Assembly (NCBI RefSeq): GCF_000717745.1
Contig: NZ_JOBH01000016.1
Location: 1 to 64,000 of the forward strand
Direction of reading: 5' to 3'
Source of the DNA: Streptomyces violens
GTDB taxonomy: Bacteria > Actinomycetota > Actinomycetes > Streptomycetales > Streptomycetaceae
DNA: 64,000 nt
Below are positions 24,500 through 33,466 of the stretch, piece after piece. The translations under genes were made by a program, and so were the position numbers. Below the pieces are notes generated by a model. The model was not told the DNA's origin and searched no databases. It saw nothing but the letters and a program-made list of their open reading frames with translations. The stretch's first letter is position 1. Each line of letters opens with the position of its first letter.

Positions 24500-25562
24500 G
24501 GCGCGGCGGGGGACCGCCGCGGCGCTCGCACTGGCAGCGGTACTCGCGGTGGCCGGCTGCGGGCCGGGCGTGCGCAGCGACGGCAGCGGGCGCAGCGACG
24601 GCGGCGAGCGCAGGCCCTCCGCGTCAGCGTCCCACCGCGGTCCCTCCGTGATCCGCCTGCCGGGCAATGCCTTCCTCGCTGACCTGGTCGTGAGCGACAA
24701 CGGCACGCTGTGGGTTGCGCAGTCGCGGCTCAGCGCCATCGCGGAGATCTCTCCGGCGGGGAAGGTCACCCAGCATCCACTCCCCCGCGGCCCCGGTTAC
24801 CCGCCCTACCCGTACGACCTCCAGGAATCCCCGGACGGCGGGATCTGGTACACCGCCGGCGACCAGCTCGGACGCCTCGGCCCATCCGGGAAGTTCACCT
24901 GGTGGGACGACAGTTCCTACGCCCGGCCCAACGGCCCCGGCGGCAAGCGCCCCGGCTTCCCCGACGCCCTGACTCTCGGCCCCGACAACACCATCTGGTT
25001 CGGCCACTCCGCGCCCAGCTCCTACGTCTTCGCTCGCGCCGACACCAAGCGGGGGCTGCACCGCATCGCGCTGGTGAAAGGCGACTTCGACGTACCGGTG
25101 CGAGGCATGGCCACGGGGCCGGACGGTGCGGTGTGGTTCAGCCAGCAGTTTCAGTACGACGAGGACCAGCGCGACGGCATCGGCCGGCTCACTGCCGAAG
25201 GGAAGTACAAGGAGTGGCCGCTGCCCAAGGGCACGGCCCCGCAGAGCATCGTCGCGGGCCCCGACAAGGCGTTGTGGTTCACCGAACGGCGCGGCATCGG
25301 ACGCATCGGCACCGACGGCCGCTTCTCCCACTTCCGCGTCCGGGCGTCCGACCATCCGGGCGGCATCGTCCTCGGGCCCGACAAGGCCCTCTGGTTCACA
25401 ACGGACCACCGGGTCGGACGCATCACCACCAAGGGCGGAATCACCCTCTGGCCCGTACGGGGAGCGAAGAATCTGACCAGCATCGCGCCCACCCCGGAAG
25501 GCAGCTTCTGGCTGGCGGACCGCGAGACCGACACACTCCGCCGCTTCACACCGCCCCGTTGA
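24390..25562 (+). CDS. Virginiamycin B lyase-like beta-propeller lipoprotein
   Basis: A 390-aa exported protein. After an Arg-rich start comes a hydrophobic stretch and a lipobox LAVAGC, predicting a lipoprotein. The body is a seven-bladed-type propeller with regular blades such as GPDGAVWFSQQF, GPDKALWFTERRGIGRI and GPDKALWFTTDHRVGRI, the pattern of streptogramin lyase (Vgb)/SMP-30-like families. The start is set at GTG 24390, with GGAGGA nine bases before it; this makes a 110-base overlap with the preceding gene, and no later in-frame start precedes the signal peptide. An extracellular partner or ligand sensor for the fused propeller protein is plausible; antibiotic hydrolysis is not shown. 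Confidence 0.75.
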   Translation: MSGSAPSARRSAGNSGRTTGSSTWARRRRRRCAAGSEARRGTAAALALAAVLAVAGCGPGVRSDGSGRSDGGERRPSASASHRGPSVIRLPGNAFLADLVVSDNGTLWVAQSRLSAIAEISPAGKVTQHPLPRGPGYPPYPYDLQESPDGGIWYTAGDQLGRLGPSGKFTWWDDSSYARPNGPGGKRPGFPDALTLGPDNTIWFGHSAPSSYVFARADTKRGLHRIALVKGDFDVPVRGMATGPDGAVWFSQQFQYDEDQRDGIGRLTAEGKYKEWPLPKGTAPQSIVAGPDKALWFTERRGIGRIGTDGRFSHFRVRASDHPGGIVLGPDKALWFTTDHRVGRITTKGGITLWPVRGAKNLTSIAPTPEGSFWLADRETDTLRRFTPPR

Positions 25563-25735
25563 ACGGTTGGCAGGATTCGGCCTCCGCCGGACAGCCCTGA
25601 GGGTCGACACGTAAAAAGGTTGCGTCTACCCTCTCGGCCCAGGGTGTATCGCTGTGCGCGCTCCGGTTGCAGTGCCCGCAACGCTCAACGTCAACGCCGC
25701 CAGCACAGCCCTATGGCCGCGTTGATTACTGTGCG

Positions 25736-25741
25736 TATAGT
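25736..25741 (+). promoter_or_regulatory. -10 box of a leaderless iclR transcript
   Basis: TATAGT ends 6 bases before the ATG at 25748, placing the transcription start at the A of ATG. No ribosome-binding site is present. The second iclR gene has the same box and spacing (52013-52018). Confidence 0.6.
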
Positions 25742-25747
25742 TTCACT

Positions 25748-26545
25748 ATGAGCAACTACCGTCCGGAGAATGAAACGACAGGTTCACCGGCCGGCGGCGT
25801 GCAGTCCGTCGACCGTGCCATCACCGTGCTGGAGGTGCTGGCACAGCGCGACGAGGCCGGGGTCAGCGAGGTGGCCGCCGAGCTCGATGTGCACAAGTCC
25901 ACCGCGTTCCGGCTGCTCGGCGCCCTGGAGGCGCGCGGCATGGTGGAGCAGGCGGGCGAGCGCGGCAAGTACCGCCTCGGCTTCGGCATCGTGCGCCTGG
26001 CCGGCGCGGTCACCGGACGCATCGACATCACCCAGCAGGGCCGTCCGGTCTGCCAGCGGCTCGCCGAGGAAATCGGTGAGACCGTCAACATCGCCGTGAT
26101 GCAGGAGCACTACGCGATCAACCTGTACCAGGTGCGCGGCCCGGGAGCCATCACCGCGCACAACTGGGTCGGCCAGCTGACCCCCTTGCACGCCACCTCC
26201 AGCGGCAAGATCCTGCTCGCCCACATGCCCGCCGAGGAGCGCGCCGCGCTGCTGTCCGAGGCCGGCCTGCGAAAGGTGACCCCGCACACGCTGACCGCGA
26301 AGGCCAAGCTGGAGAAGGAACTCACCGAGACGCGCAAGCGTGGTTACTCCATGACCTTGGAAGAGTTCGAGATCGGGCTGCACGCCATGGCGGCACCGGT
26401 CTGGGACCGTGACGGTGAAGTCGTCGCGGCGCTCAGCGCCTCCGGTCCCGCATACCGGTTCACCGAGGAGCGTATGCAGGACCTCGCCCCGATGCTGCTC
26501 AAGGGTGCGGAAGAGATCAGCTACCGGATGGGCTACCTGGGCTGA
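25748..26545 (+). CDS. IclR family transcriptional regulator (copy 1)
   Basis: A 265-aa IclR regulator. The N-terminal winged helix is at about residues 20-80 (VQSVDRAITVLEVLAQ; VHKSTAFRLLGALEARGMV), and the C-terminal effector domain has the usual LYQVRGPGAITAHNWVG, PLHATSSGKILLAHM and YSMTLEEFEIGLHAMAAPV blocks. It is very similar in blocks and length to the IclR at 52025-52816. The start is ATG 25748, read as leaderless. It is convergent with the Rieske ferredoxin gene. Together with copy 2 it is the natural candidate to bind the GTTGCG-N5-CGCAAC sites nearby (inference). Confidence 0.92.
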   Translation: MSNYRPENETTGSPAGGVQSVDRAITVLEVLAQRDEAGVSEVAAELDVHKSTAFRLLGALEARGMVEQAGERGKYRLGFGIVRLAGAVTGRIDITQQGRPVCQRLAEEIGETVNIAVMQEHYAINLYQVRGPGAITAHNWVGQLTPLHATSSGKILLAHMPAEERAALLSEAGLRKVTPHTLTAKAKLEKELTETRKRGYSMTLEEFEIGLHAMAAPVWDRDGEVVAALSASGPAYRFTEERMQDLAPMLLKGAEEISYRMGYLG

Positions 26546-26589
26546 GCGGCTGCATGCCCCCCACGTGAATCACGCAGAGGGCACGCAGA

Positions 26590-26952
26590 TCACGCAGAGC
26601 GTGCGGTGAGACGAGCCGCAACGCACGGCGGCAGGTTGGGAGCCTCCGTGGACGGCTGCACGTAGATCATGCCGTCCGCGACGAGGACCTCGTGCGTGCG
26701 GACCGGGCGCCTGGCCGGCGGAGCGTCGACAGTGCCCGTCCGGAGGTCGAACTTCGAGGAATGCAGCGGGCATTCCACCTCGCACCCCTCCAGCCAGCCG
26801 TCGGCGAGCGAGGCGTCCTGGTGGGTGCAGGTGTCGTCGATCGCGAAGATCTCGCCGTCCTCGGTGTGGAACACGGAGATGGGCGGATCGTTGTCGATCC
26901 GGTGGGCTTCACCTCGCGGCAGGTCCGCGAGACGGCATGCGGGAATCATCAT
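26590..26952 (-). CDS. Rieske [2Fe-2S] ferredoxin (copy 1)
   Basis: A 120-aa Rieske-type ferredoxin of the dioxygenase-ferredoxin group. Ligand motifs are C-x-H in DDTCTHQDASL and C-x2-H in ECPLHSSKFDLRTG. It is a close paralogue of the ferredoxin at 54932-55300, with the same MMIPACRLAD start and VAARLTA end. It stands alone here, without a reductase or oxygenase gene, divergent from the MFS transporter and downstream of an operator-like palindrome. It probably donates electrons to the Rieske oxygenase at 46.3-47.4 kb or to another oxygenase elsewhere (inference). Confidence 0.9.
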   Translation of the reverse strand: MMIPACRLADLPRGEAHRIDNDPPISVFHTEDGEIFAIDDTCTHQDASLADGWLEGCEVECPLHSSKFDLRTGTVDAPPARRPVRTHEVLVADGMIYVQPSTEAPNLPPCVAARLTARSA

Positions 26953-26979
26953 GACACCCCGGTGCGTATAGCGAAACGG

Positions 26980-26996
26980 ATTGCGACGCGCGCAAC
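26980..26996. promoter_or_regulatory. GTTGCG-N5-CGCAAC-type operator upstream of Rieske ferredoxin 1
   Basis: The site reads ATTGCG-ACGCG-CGCAAC, 28 bases upstream of the ferredoxin start. The whole interval from the start codon to this site parallels the one at 55301-55344 upstream of the paralogous ferredoxin, including a shared GAAACGGA and TGCGTATA. Confidence 0.65.
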
Positions 26997-27070
26997 AGCG
27001 CAACGTCAGTTTGCGGGTGCCCCAAATCACTGTCAAGACACCCGGATCTCGGACTTTCCCGCCCTGATTT

Positions 27071-27087
27071 GTTGCGTCATACGCAAC
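27071..27087. promoter_or_regulatory. Perfect palindromic operator GTTGCGTCATACGCAAC
   Basis: Seven-base perfect arms around CAT, in the 382-base divergent region between Rieske ferredoxin 1 and the MFS gene. Two half-sites follow towards the MFS gene: GTTGCG at 27157-27162 and CGCAAC at 27187-27192. This is the best example of the repeated motif and is nearly identical to the site at 50854-50870. Confidence 0.75.
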
Positions 27088-27334
27088 CAGTTCTGACCTG
27101 CTCAACGTTCACCTCTTCGGCGGCCGGTCTTGACGTGAACGCTCTATCAAGGTTCCGTTGCGTCAGCAGAAACGCACGTCCCTATGCGCAACACCACCCA
27201 AAGCGTGCACCACCGCCTGCACCACCTGCGACGTCGCATTCAGGACGGCCTCCGCACCGGGGCGAGGCCGTCTGCCGGAGGCGCCTCCCGCTGTGCGGCC
27301 CGCATGGCCCCCGTCCCCTACCCCAGGAGGTCAC

Positions 27335-28744
27335 ATGTCCATCCGTGCCATCGACGAGGCGCCCCTGAACAAATTCCACCGAAAACTCACCTGGGCCTGC
27401 GCCGGCGGCCCGTTCCTGGACGGCTACCTGCTCAGCATCATCGGCGTCTCGCTGATCGGTATGAGCAACGAACTGCACCTGACCACGGCGGACGAGAGCC
27501 TCATCGGCGCCGCCGCCCTGGTCGGCATTTTCATCGGGGGCCTGTGCTTCGGCGCCGTCACCGACAAGCTCGGCCGCGAGGCGATGTACACCATCGACCT
27601 GGCGGTGCTGGTCGGCGGATCGGTGCTGTCGGTGTTCGCCGACGAGACCTGGCAGATCGTCATCCTGCGTTTCATACTCGGCGTTGCCATCGGAGCCGAC
27701 TACCCCATCGCCACGTCCCTGCTGGCCGAATGGGTGCCGAACAAGCACCGCGGCCGGCTGCTCGGCATCCTCATCCTCGCCTGGTACATCGGCGCGGCGG
27801 CCGCGTACGTGGTCGGGTATGTGATGGCCGAGATCGGCGGCAACGGCACCTGGCGCTGGATGATCGCCTCCTCCGCCGTACTGAGCGCCTTGATCCTGGT
27901 GATGCGCATCGGCACACCCGAGTCACCACTGTGGTTGGTGAACAAGGGACGTACCGACGACGCCCAGAAGGCGATCAAACGTGCGCTGGGCCGCACCGTT
28001 TCGACCAATGAACTGCTCGCCGCCGCGGCGACCGAGCAATCGCTGCAACAGCACCGGTTCCGCGACCTGTTCCACGGTACTTATCTGCGGCGGACGCTGT
28101 TCTGCGGTCTGTTCTACATGTGTCAGATCACGCCGATGTTCGCCCTGCTCACCTTCGGGCCCACCATCCTGGGCTCCTTCGGCCTCGACAAGGGCAACGC
28201 CGGCAACCTCGGATCGGCCCTGATCAGCGTGGTGTTCGTACTGGGCTGCATCCCCGCGCTGCGCATGGTGGACCGGATCGGCCGCCGCCCGGTCATCGTC
28301 TGGTCGTTCGCCCTGATGGCGGTCCCGCTGGTGGTTCTCGGCGGCGGCTCCGCGGTGCCCTTCGCGGTGGTCATCGTCTGCTTCTGCGCCTACGCACTGT
28401 TCTCCGGCGGGCCCACTGTCCTGGAGTGGACCTATCCCAACGAACTGTTCCCCACGAGCATCCGGGCAACGGCGGGCGGCGTGGCCACCTCCATCAGCCG
28501 CGTCGGGGCCGCTGCGGGCACCTATCTGCTGCCGATCTCCCTCAGCCGGCTGGGCATCGGCCCGACCATGCTGATCGGCGCCGGCATCACCCTGGTGGGC
28601 TGGCTGGTCTCCGTGCTCTGGGCCGAGGAGACCCGCGGCCGGACCCTGGCGGAGACCAGCGCCCTCCCCGCCACCTCCAAGCGCTCGCCGGCCGGTGAAG
28701 AGCGCATGGAGGACGTCCGGGAAGGGGAGTTGGAAGGCTCCTGA
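27335..28744 (+). CDS. MFS transporter (metabolite:H+ symporter type)
   Basis: A 469-aa major facilitator permease with about twelve membrane helices. Signature motifs are GAVTDKLGREAMY between helices 2 and 3, RFILGVAIGADYPIATSLLAEW, and the PESPLWLVNKGR sequence after helix 6 typical of sugar/metabolite porters; WTYPNELFPTSIRATAGG follows in the second half. ATG 27335 has a perfect AGGAGG four bases upstream. It is preceded by the GTTGCG-N5-CGCAAC operator region, so it probably imports the substrate (or a precursor) of the one-carbon catabolic regulon. The solute cannot be named from sequence. Confidence 0.9.
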   Translation: MSIRAIDEAPLNKFHRKLTWACAGGPFLDGYLLSIIGVSLIGMSNELHLTTADESLIGAAALVGIFIGGLCFGAVTDKLGREAMYTIDLAVLVGGSVLSVFADETWQIVILRFILGVAIGADYPIATSLLAEWVPNKHRGRLLGILILAWYIGAAAAYVVGYVMAEIGGNGTWRWMIASSAVLSALILVMRIGTPESPLWLVNKGRTDDAQKAIKRALGRTVSTNELLAAAATEQSLQQHRFRDLFHGTYLRRTLFCGLFYMCQITPMFALLTFGPTILGSFGLDKGNAGNLGSALISVVFVLGCIPALRMVDRIGRRPVIVWSFALMAVPLVVLGGGSAVPFAVVIVCFCAYALFSGGPTVLEWTYPNELFPTSIRATAGGVATSISRVGAAAGTYLLPISLSRLGIGPTMLIGAGITLVGWLVSVLWAEETRGRTLAETSALPATSKRSPAGEERMEDVREGELEGS

Positions 28745-28766
28745 TGCCGTAAGGGCAGCGCAACGC

Positions 28767-28812
28767 GGCAGACAGCCGGCCGGCCTCTCCAGGGGTCGGC
28801 CGGCTGTCTGCC
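28767..28812 (+). terminator. Terminator hairpin after the MFS gene
   Basis: Perfect 16-bp arms (GGCAGACAGCCGGCCG and its complement) with a 14-base loop start 22 bases after the MFS stop. It separates the transporter from the sensor phosphatase gene. Confidence 0.85.
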
Positions 28813-28890
28813 CGCCCCCCTCGCCTCGCCCCCGCACCGCCCACCTCGTGGCACACCGCCCCCCTCCCCCTCGCCGAGCATACTGGATGT

Positions 28891-31671
28891 ATGGATATGT
28901 CCAAGTTCCGCCCGTCCTTCACGGCGCCGTCCCGCCCGCCCGAGGACGGACGGGACGTACGGCGCCGGTCGTCGCCGGGAGGCCGTTTGCGCTCCCTGGT
29001 GAGTGCGCGGACCGTCGCCGGGCAGGTGTTCCTCCTGCACCTGGTGGTCGTCCTGCTGCTCGTCTGCGCGGCCGTGACGGCCCTCGTACTGCAGGCCCGT
29101 GGCTCGAGCCTGCAGGAGGCCCGTGACCGCTCGCGCGTCGGCGCCGAGACCTTCGCGCACGCCCCGGGGACGCTGAGCGCCATGAAATCCGCCGACCCCA
29201 GCGCACTGCTGCAGCCGCGTGCCGAGGAAGCCCGGAAGCGGTCCGAGGTCAACTACATCATCGCGTTCAGCACATCCGGTGTGCGCTGGACCCACCCCGA
29301 CCCGGACCGGATCGGCAAGCGCATCGTCGGCTCCTACGCCGAAACGCTCGGCGGCAAGGTGCACCAGACCACCTCCTACACGCCCGGGGTCGGCCGCGCC
29401 GTGGACACGATGGTTCCCGTCGTCGACACCGACGGGAAGGTGGTCGGGCTGGTGTCCGTCGGCATCACCGTCGAGAGTGTGAACGCGAAGGTGATGGACC
29501 ATCTCCCGCTGCTGCTCGGTTCCGCGGCAGGCGCGCTGGTGCTGCTCACGGGCGGGTCGGCGTGGGTGAGCCAGCGGCTGCGGCGGCAGACGCACGGCCT
29601 GGAACCGGCCGAGATGGCGCGGATGTACGAGCACCACGACGCGGTGCTGCACTCGGTCCGGGAAGGCGTGCTCGTCATCAGTGGTGAGGGCCGGCTGCTG
29701 CTGGCCAACGACGAGGCACAGCGACTGCTGGAGCTGCCGGCGGACGCCGAGCTCCGGCAGGTCACCGAACTGGGACTGGAAGCAGGCACCGCCGAGCTGC
29801 TGGCGTCGGGCCGGACGGCCACCGACGAGGTACATCTGGCCGGGGACCGGCTCCTCGCGGTCAACCTGCGGCCGGTCGACGATCACAGCGGCCGGTCCGG
29901 CAGCGTGGCCACACTGCGTGACACCACCGAACTGCGGGCGCTGGCGGGTCGCGCGGAGGTGGCCAGGGAACGCCTGCAACTGCTCTACGACGCCGGGGCG
30001 CGGATCGGCACCACGTTGGATGTGGTGCGCACCGCGGAGGAGCTGGCGGAGGTGGCGGTCCCCCGGTTCGCCGACTTCGCCACCGTCGAGCTGCTGGAGG
30101 CCGTACCGCGCGGGGAGGAGCCGGACGGTACGGACACCGAGATGCGCCGTACGGTGATCCGTGGCATCCGCGCCGACCAGCCCCTCATTCCGGTCGGCGA
30201 GCCGATCCGTTTTGTACCCACGCATCCGATCGACACCGCCGTGGTGAGCGGTCACGCGGTACTCGAGCCGGACCTGGCCACCTCCGAAGGCTGGCGCGCC
30301 CAGCACCCGGAGCGCGCCCAGCAAGTCCTGGACTACGGCATTCATTCGCTGATTTCGGTACCGCTGCAGGCGCGCGGGGTGCTGTTGGGTACGGCCAACT
30401 TCTGGCGTTCGGAGAACGTCCCCTTCGAGCGGGAAGAACTGTCCTTCGCCGAGGAGTTGGCCGCCCGCGCCGCGGTGTCCATCGACAACGCCCGCCGCTA
30501 CACCCGCGAGCACACCATGGCCGTCACACTGCAGCGCAGCCTGCTGCCGCACGGGCTGCCCGAGCACTCCGGCATCGAGGTGGCCCATCGCTATCTGCCG
30601 GCACACGCCGGGGTGGGCGGCGACTGGTTCGATGTCATCCCGCTGCCCGGCGCCCGGGTGGCGTTGGTGGTGGGGGACGTGGTCGGGCAAGGGCTGCACG
30701 CCGCGGCCACGATGGGCCGGCTGCGCACCGCGGTGCACAACTTCTCCACGTTGGACCTGCCGCCCGACGAGCTGCTGAGTCACCTGGACGAGCTGGTCAC
30801 CCGGATCGACCAGGACGAGGGTCCCGAAGGCGCCGACACCGGGGTGACGGGGGCGACCTGCCTGTACGCGATCTACGACCCGGTCTCCGGAAAGTGCTCG
30901 CTGGCCAGGGCCGGCCATCCGGGGCCGGCCCTGGTGCACCCCGACGGCACCGTGGAGTATCCGGACGTACCGGTTTCCCCACCGCTGGGCCTGGGCGGCA
31001 GCCTGCCGTTCGAGACAGCCGAACTGCACCTGGCCGAAGGCTCCCAACTGGCCCTGTACACCGACGGACTCATCGAGGACCGCGACCGCGACATCGATAC
31101 CGGCCTGGATCTCCTGCGTACCGCCCTGGCCCACCCGGACCGGAGCCCCGAGCAGACCTGCCGGGCCGTTTTCGACGCGCTGCTGCCTGCCCGCCCCCGG
31201 GACGACGTCGCGCTGCTCATCGCTCGCACGCGGCTGCTGGACCCGGATCATGTCGCCGACTGGGAGGTACCGAGCGACCCGGCCGCCGTCCCCCGGGTCC
31301 GCGCCGAAGCCACCCGCCGGCTGGAGGACTGGGGGCTGGACCAAGTGGCGTTCACGACCGAGCTGTTGATCAGCGAGCTGGTCACCAACGCCGTCCGCTA
31401 CGGCGCCGATCCCATCCGCCTCCGCCTCCTGTACGACGACGACAGCCTGATCTGCGAGGTCGCCGACGGCAGTAACACCTCACCGCACCTGCGCCGCGCG
31501 AAGACCGGCGACGAGGGCGGCCGCGGCCTCTTCCTGGTCGCGCAGTTCGCGCAGCGCTGGGGCACGCGTTACACCGCCCGCGGCAAGGTCATCTGGACCG
31601 AACAGTCCCTGAGCGGCGCAGTGGCCGAGCCCGCCTGCGGCGCAGCGGCTGGTAGTGCGCCATCCCCTTGA
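28891..31671 (+). CDS. Membrane sensor with PAS, GAF, SpoIIE phosphatase and anti-sigma kinase-like domains
   Basis: A 926-aa multidomain regulator. There are two membrane helices (about 45-68 and 206-226) flanking an extracytoplasmic sCache-like domain (YIIAFSTSGVRWTHPDPDRIG). A PAS segment follows (about 245-345), then a GAF domain (about 360-530), a PP2C/SpoIIE phosphatase (about 550-765; GVGGDWFDVIPLPG, VGDVVGQGLHAA, ALYTDGLIEDR) and a C-terminal HATPase of RsbW type (LISELVTNAVRYG; GGRGLFLVAQ). Such Streptomyces proteins reset partner switches that control sigma factors. ATG 28891 has no ribosome-binding site. It appears to be transcribed alone; no anti-sigma antagonist gene is adjacent. 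Confidence 0.9.
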   Translation: MDMSKFRPSFTAPSRPPEDGRDVRRRSSPGGRLRSLVSARTVAGQVFLLHLVVVLLLVCAAVTALVLQARGSSLQEARDRSRVGAETFAHAPGTLSAMKSADPSALLQPRAEEARKRSEVNYIIAFSTSGVRWTHPDPDRIGKRIVGSYAETLGGKVHQTTSYTPGVGRAVDTMVPVVDTDGKVVGLVSVGITVESVNAKVMDHLPLLLGSAAGALVLLTGGSAWVSQRLRRQTHGLEPAEMARMYEHHDAVLHSVREGVLVISGEGRLLLANDEAQRLLELPADAELRQVTELGLEAGTAELLASGRTATDEVHLAGDRLLAVNLRPVDDHSGRSGSVATLRDTTELRALAGRAEVARERLQLLYDAGARIGTTLDVVRTAEELAEVAVPRFADFATVELLEAVPRGEEPDGTDTEMRRTVIRGIRADQPLIPVGEPIRFVPTHPIDTAVVSGHAVLEPDLATSEGWRAQHPERAQQVLDYGIHSLISVPLQARGVLLGTANFWRSENVPFEREELSFAEELAARAAVSIDNARRYTREHTMAVTLQRSLLPHGLPEHSGIEVAHRYLPAHAGVGGDWFDVIPLPGARVALVVGDVVGQGLHAAATMGRLRTAVHNFSTLDLPPDELLSHLDELVTRIDQDEGPEGADTGVTGATCLYAIYDPVSGKCSLARAGHPGPALVHPDGTVEYPDVPVSPPLGLGGSLPFETAELHLAEGSQLALYTDGLIEDRDRDIDTGLDLLRTALAHPDRSPEQTCRAVFDALLPARPRDDVALLIARTRLLDPDHVADWEVPSDPAAVPRVRAEATRRLEDWGLDQVAFTTELLISELVTNAVRYGADPIRLRLLYDDDSLICEVADGSNTSPHLRRAKTGDEGGRGLFLVAQFAQRWGTRYTARGKVIWTEQSLSGAVAEPACGAAAGSAPSP

Positions 31672-31696
31672 CATCCCTTGACCCGCAAGAAAAGCT

Positions 31697-31725
31697 GTTG
31701 CGCATAAAGATAATAGTTGCGTAAT
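31697..31725. promoter_or_regulatory. Direct-repeat half-sites of the GTTGCG motif upstream of sdaA
   Basis: GTTGCGCAT (31697-31705) and GTTGCGTAAT (31716-31725) repeat with a 19-base period, with a third degenerate copy (CAGCGTAAT) at about 31734-31742. The same 19-base spacing occurs upstream of purU (51045 and 51064). This suggests co-regulation of serine deaminase with the one-carbon locus. Confidence 0.6.
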
Positions 31726-31812
31726 CAGAAACAGCAGCGTAATCAGCGTGGCCGAAGCGGCGATCTCACATCCCCGGCCCACCCACCCACGCACAGACAA
31801 GGGAGCCCGCCC

Positions 31813-33195
31813 GTGGCCATCTCTGTGTTCGACCTCTTCTCCATCGGCATCGGCCCATCCAGTTCGCACACCGTCGGTCCGATGCGGGCCGCCCACATGT
31901 TCGTCGGCCGGCTGAAGGAAGAGGGCCTGCTGTCCCGGACGGCATCGGTACGTGCCGAACTCTTCGGCTCCCTCGGTGCCACCGGTCACGGCCACGGCAC
32001 CCCCAAGGCCGTCCTGCTCGGCCTGGAGGGCAACGAGCCGCACACGGTCGACGTCGCCGAGGCCGAGCACGACGTCGAGCGGATCACGTCGACCGGGCGG
32101 CTGCGGCTGCTGGGCCGCGATCTCGGTGACGCCCACGAGATCGGCTTCGCCACGGACAGCCACTTGGTCCTGCACCGCCGCCGCTCCCTGCCGTACCACG
32201 CCAACGGCATGACACTCTCCGCGTACGACACCGAGGCGCTGCCACTGCTGGAGAAGACGTACTACTCGGTCGGCGGCGGCTTCGTCGTCGACGAGGAAGC
32301 GGCCGGCGCCGACCGCGTCGTGCTCGACGACACCGTGCTGAAGTACCCCTTCAGCAGCGGTGACGAACTGCTGCGCCTGACCCGCGAGACGGGCCTGTCG
32401 ATCTCGGCCCTGATGCTGGAGAACGAGACGGCCTGGCGCACCGAGGCCGAGGTCCGCGCCGGTCTGCTGGAGATCTGGCGGGTGATGCAGGAGTGCGTGG
32501 CCCGCGGCCTGTCCAGCGAGGGCATCCTGCCGGGCGGCCTCAAGGTCCGCCGCCGGGCCACCGCGGCGGCCAAGGCGCTACGCGCCGAGGGCGATCCAGC
32601 GGGCAGGGCGATGGAGTGGGTGACCCTCTACGCGATGGCCGTCAACGAGGAGAACGCGGCCGGCGGCCGGGTGGTGACCGCCCCGACCAACGGCGCAGCC
32701 GGCATCATCCCCGCGGTCCTGCACTATTACCTCAACTTCGTCCCGGGCGCCGACGACGACGCCATCATCCGCTTCCTGCTGGCGGCCGGCGCCATCGGAC
32801 TGCTCTTCAAGGAAAACGCCTCCATCTCCGGCGCCGAGGTCGGCTGCCAGGGCGAGGTCGGCTCGGCCTGCTCCATGGCCTCCGGCGGCCTCGCCGAGGT
32901 ACTGGGCGGCTCCCCCGAGCAGGTGGAGAACGCCGCCGAGATCGGCATGGAACACAACCTCGGCCTGACCTGCGACCCGGTCGGCGGCCTCGTCCAGATC
33001 CCGTGCATCGAACGCAACGGCATGGCAGCCGTCAAGGCCGTCACCGCGGCCCGCATGGCCCTACGCGGCGACGGCCGCCACCATGTCTCCCTCGACAAGG
33101 TCATCAAAACCATGAAGGAAACGGGCGCCGACATGAAGGTCAAGTACAAGGAGACGGCGCGGGGCGGGCTGGCGGTCAACGTGATCGAGTGCTGA
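31813..33195 (+). CDS. sdaA: L-serine ammonia-lyase, single-chain [4Fe-4S] type
   Basis: A 460-aa iron-sulphur L-serine deaminase giving pyruvate and ammonia. It begins with the beta domain ([24 protein letters not shown]) and ends with the alpha domain. Candidate cluster cysteines are in [10 protein letters not shown] and [22 protein letters not shown] 31813 follows AAGGGAG. It is monocistronic with GTTGCG half-sites in its promoter. Serine formed from glycine and methylene-THF, both products of dimethylglycine breakdown, would be drained to pyruvate by this enzyme, which fits the proposed regulon. Confidence 0.94.
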   Translation: MAISVFDLFSIGIGPSSSHTVGPMRAAHMFVGRLKEEGLLSRTASVRAELFGSLGATGHGHGTPKAVLLGLEGNEPHTVDVAEAEHDVERITSTGRLRLLGRDLGDAHEIGFATDSHLVLHRRRSLPYHANGMTLSAYDTEALPLLEKTYYSVGGGFVVDEEAAGADRVVLDDTVLKYPFSSGDELLRLTRETGLSISALMLENETAWRTEAEVRAGLLEIWRVMQECVARGLSSEGILPGGLKVRRRATAAAKALRAEGDPAGRAMEWVTLYAMAVNEENAAGGRVVTAPTNGAAGIIPAVLHYYLNFVPGADDDAIIRFLLAAGAIGLLFKENASISGAEVGCQGEVGSACSMASGGLAEVLGGSPEQVENAAEIGMEHNLGLTCDPVGGLVQIPCIERNGMAAVKAVTAARMALRGDGRHHVSLDKVIKTMKETGADMKVKYKETARGGLAVNVIEC

Positions 33196-33466
33196 CCGCA
33201 TCTGACCGCATCGCCTCTGACCAGGCGGTCCCTGAAAAGCCCCTGGGGTGTCCCTGACGGAACGGGCGGTGACTGGTCGCAGGGAACGCTTCGCATCCCT
33301 GGGGCGGCCCACAATGGGCCTCCGCCACGCCGGGGGTGTGCGGGTCCCGTCAAGGGAACAGTGTGTAGGCAGGGTGGCTGCACGCACGAGGGAGAGCTGC
33401 GGCGCAACGCCCCAACGGGTTCTGACAGCATCGGGTCTTCCCGGCGGGCCGAGCGCGGCGGTGGTC

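Noticed and set aside
26569..26599. Direct repeat ATCACGCAGAG twice, 20 bases apart, at the iclR/ferredoxin convergence
   Set aside because: Only two copies, no CRISPR-like spacing, and one copy overlaps the ferredoxin stop; too little to call an element.
28522..31344. A 940-codon minus-strand frame opposite the sensor phosphatase
   Set aside because: Gln/Arg/Gly-rich antisense reading with no domains; the plus strand carries the full PAS-GAF-SpoIIE-HATPase order.
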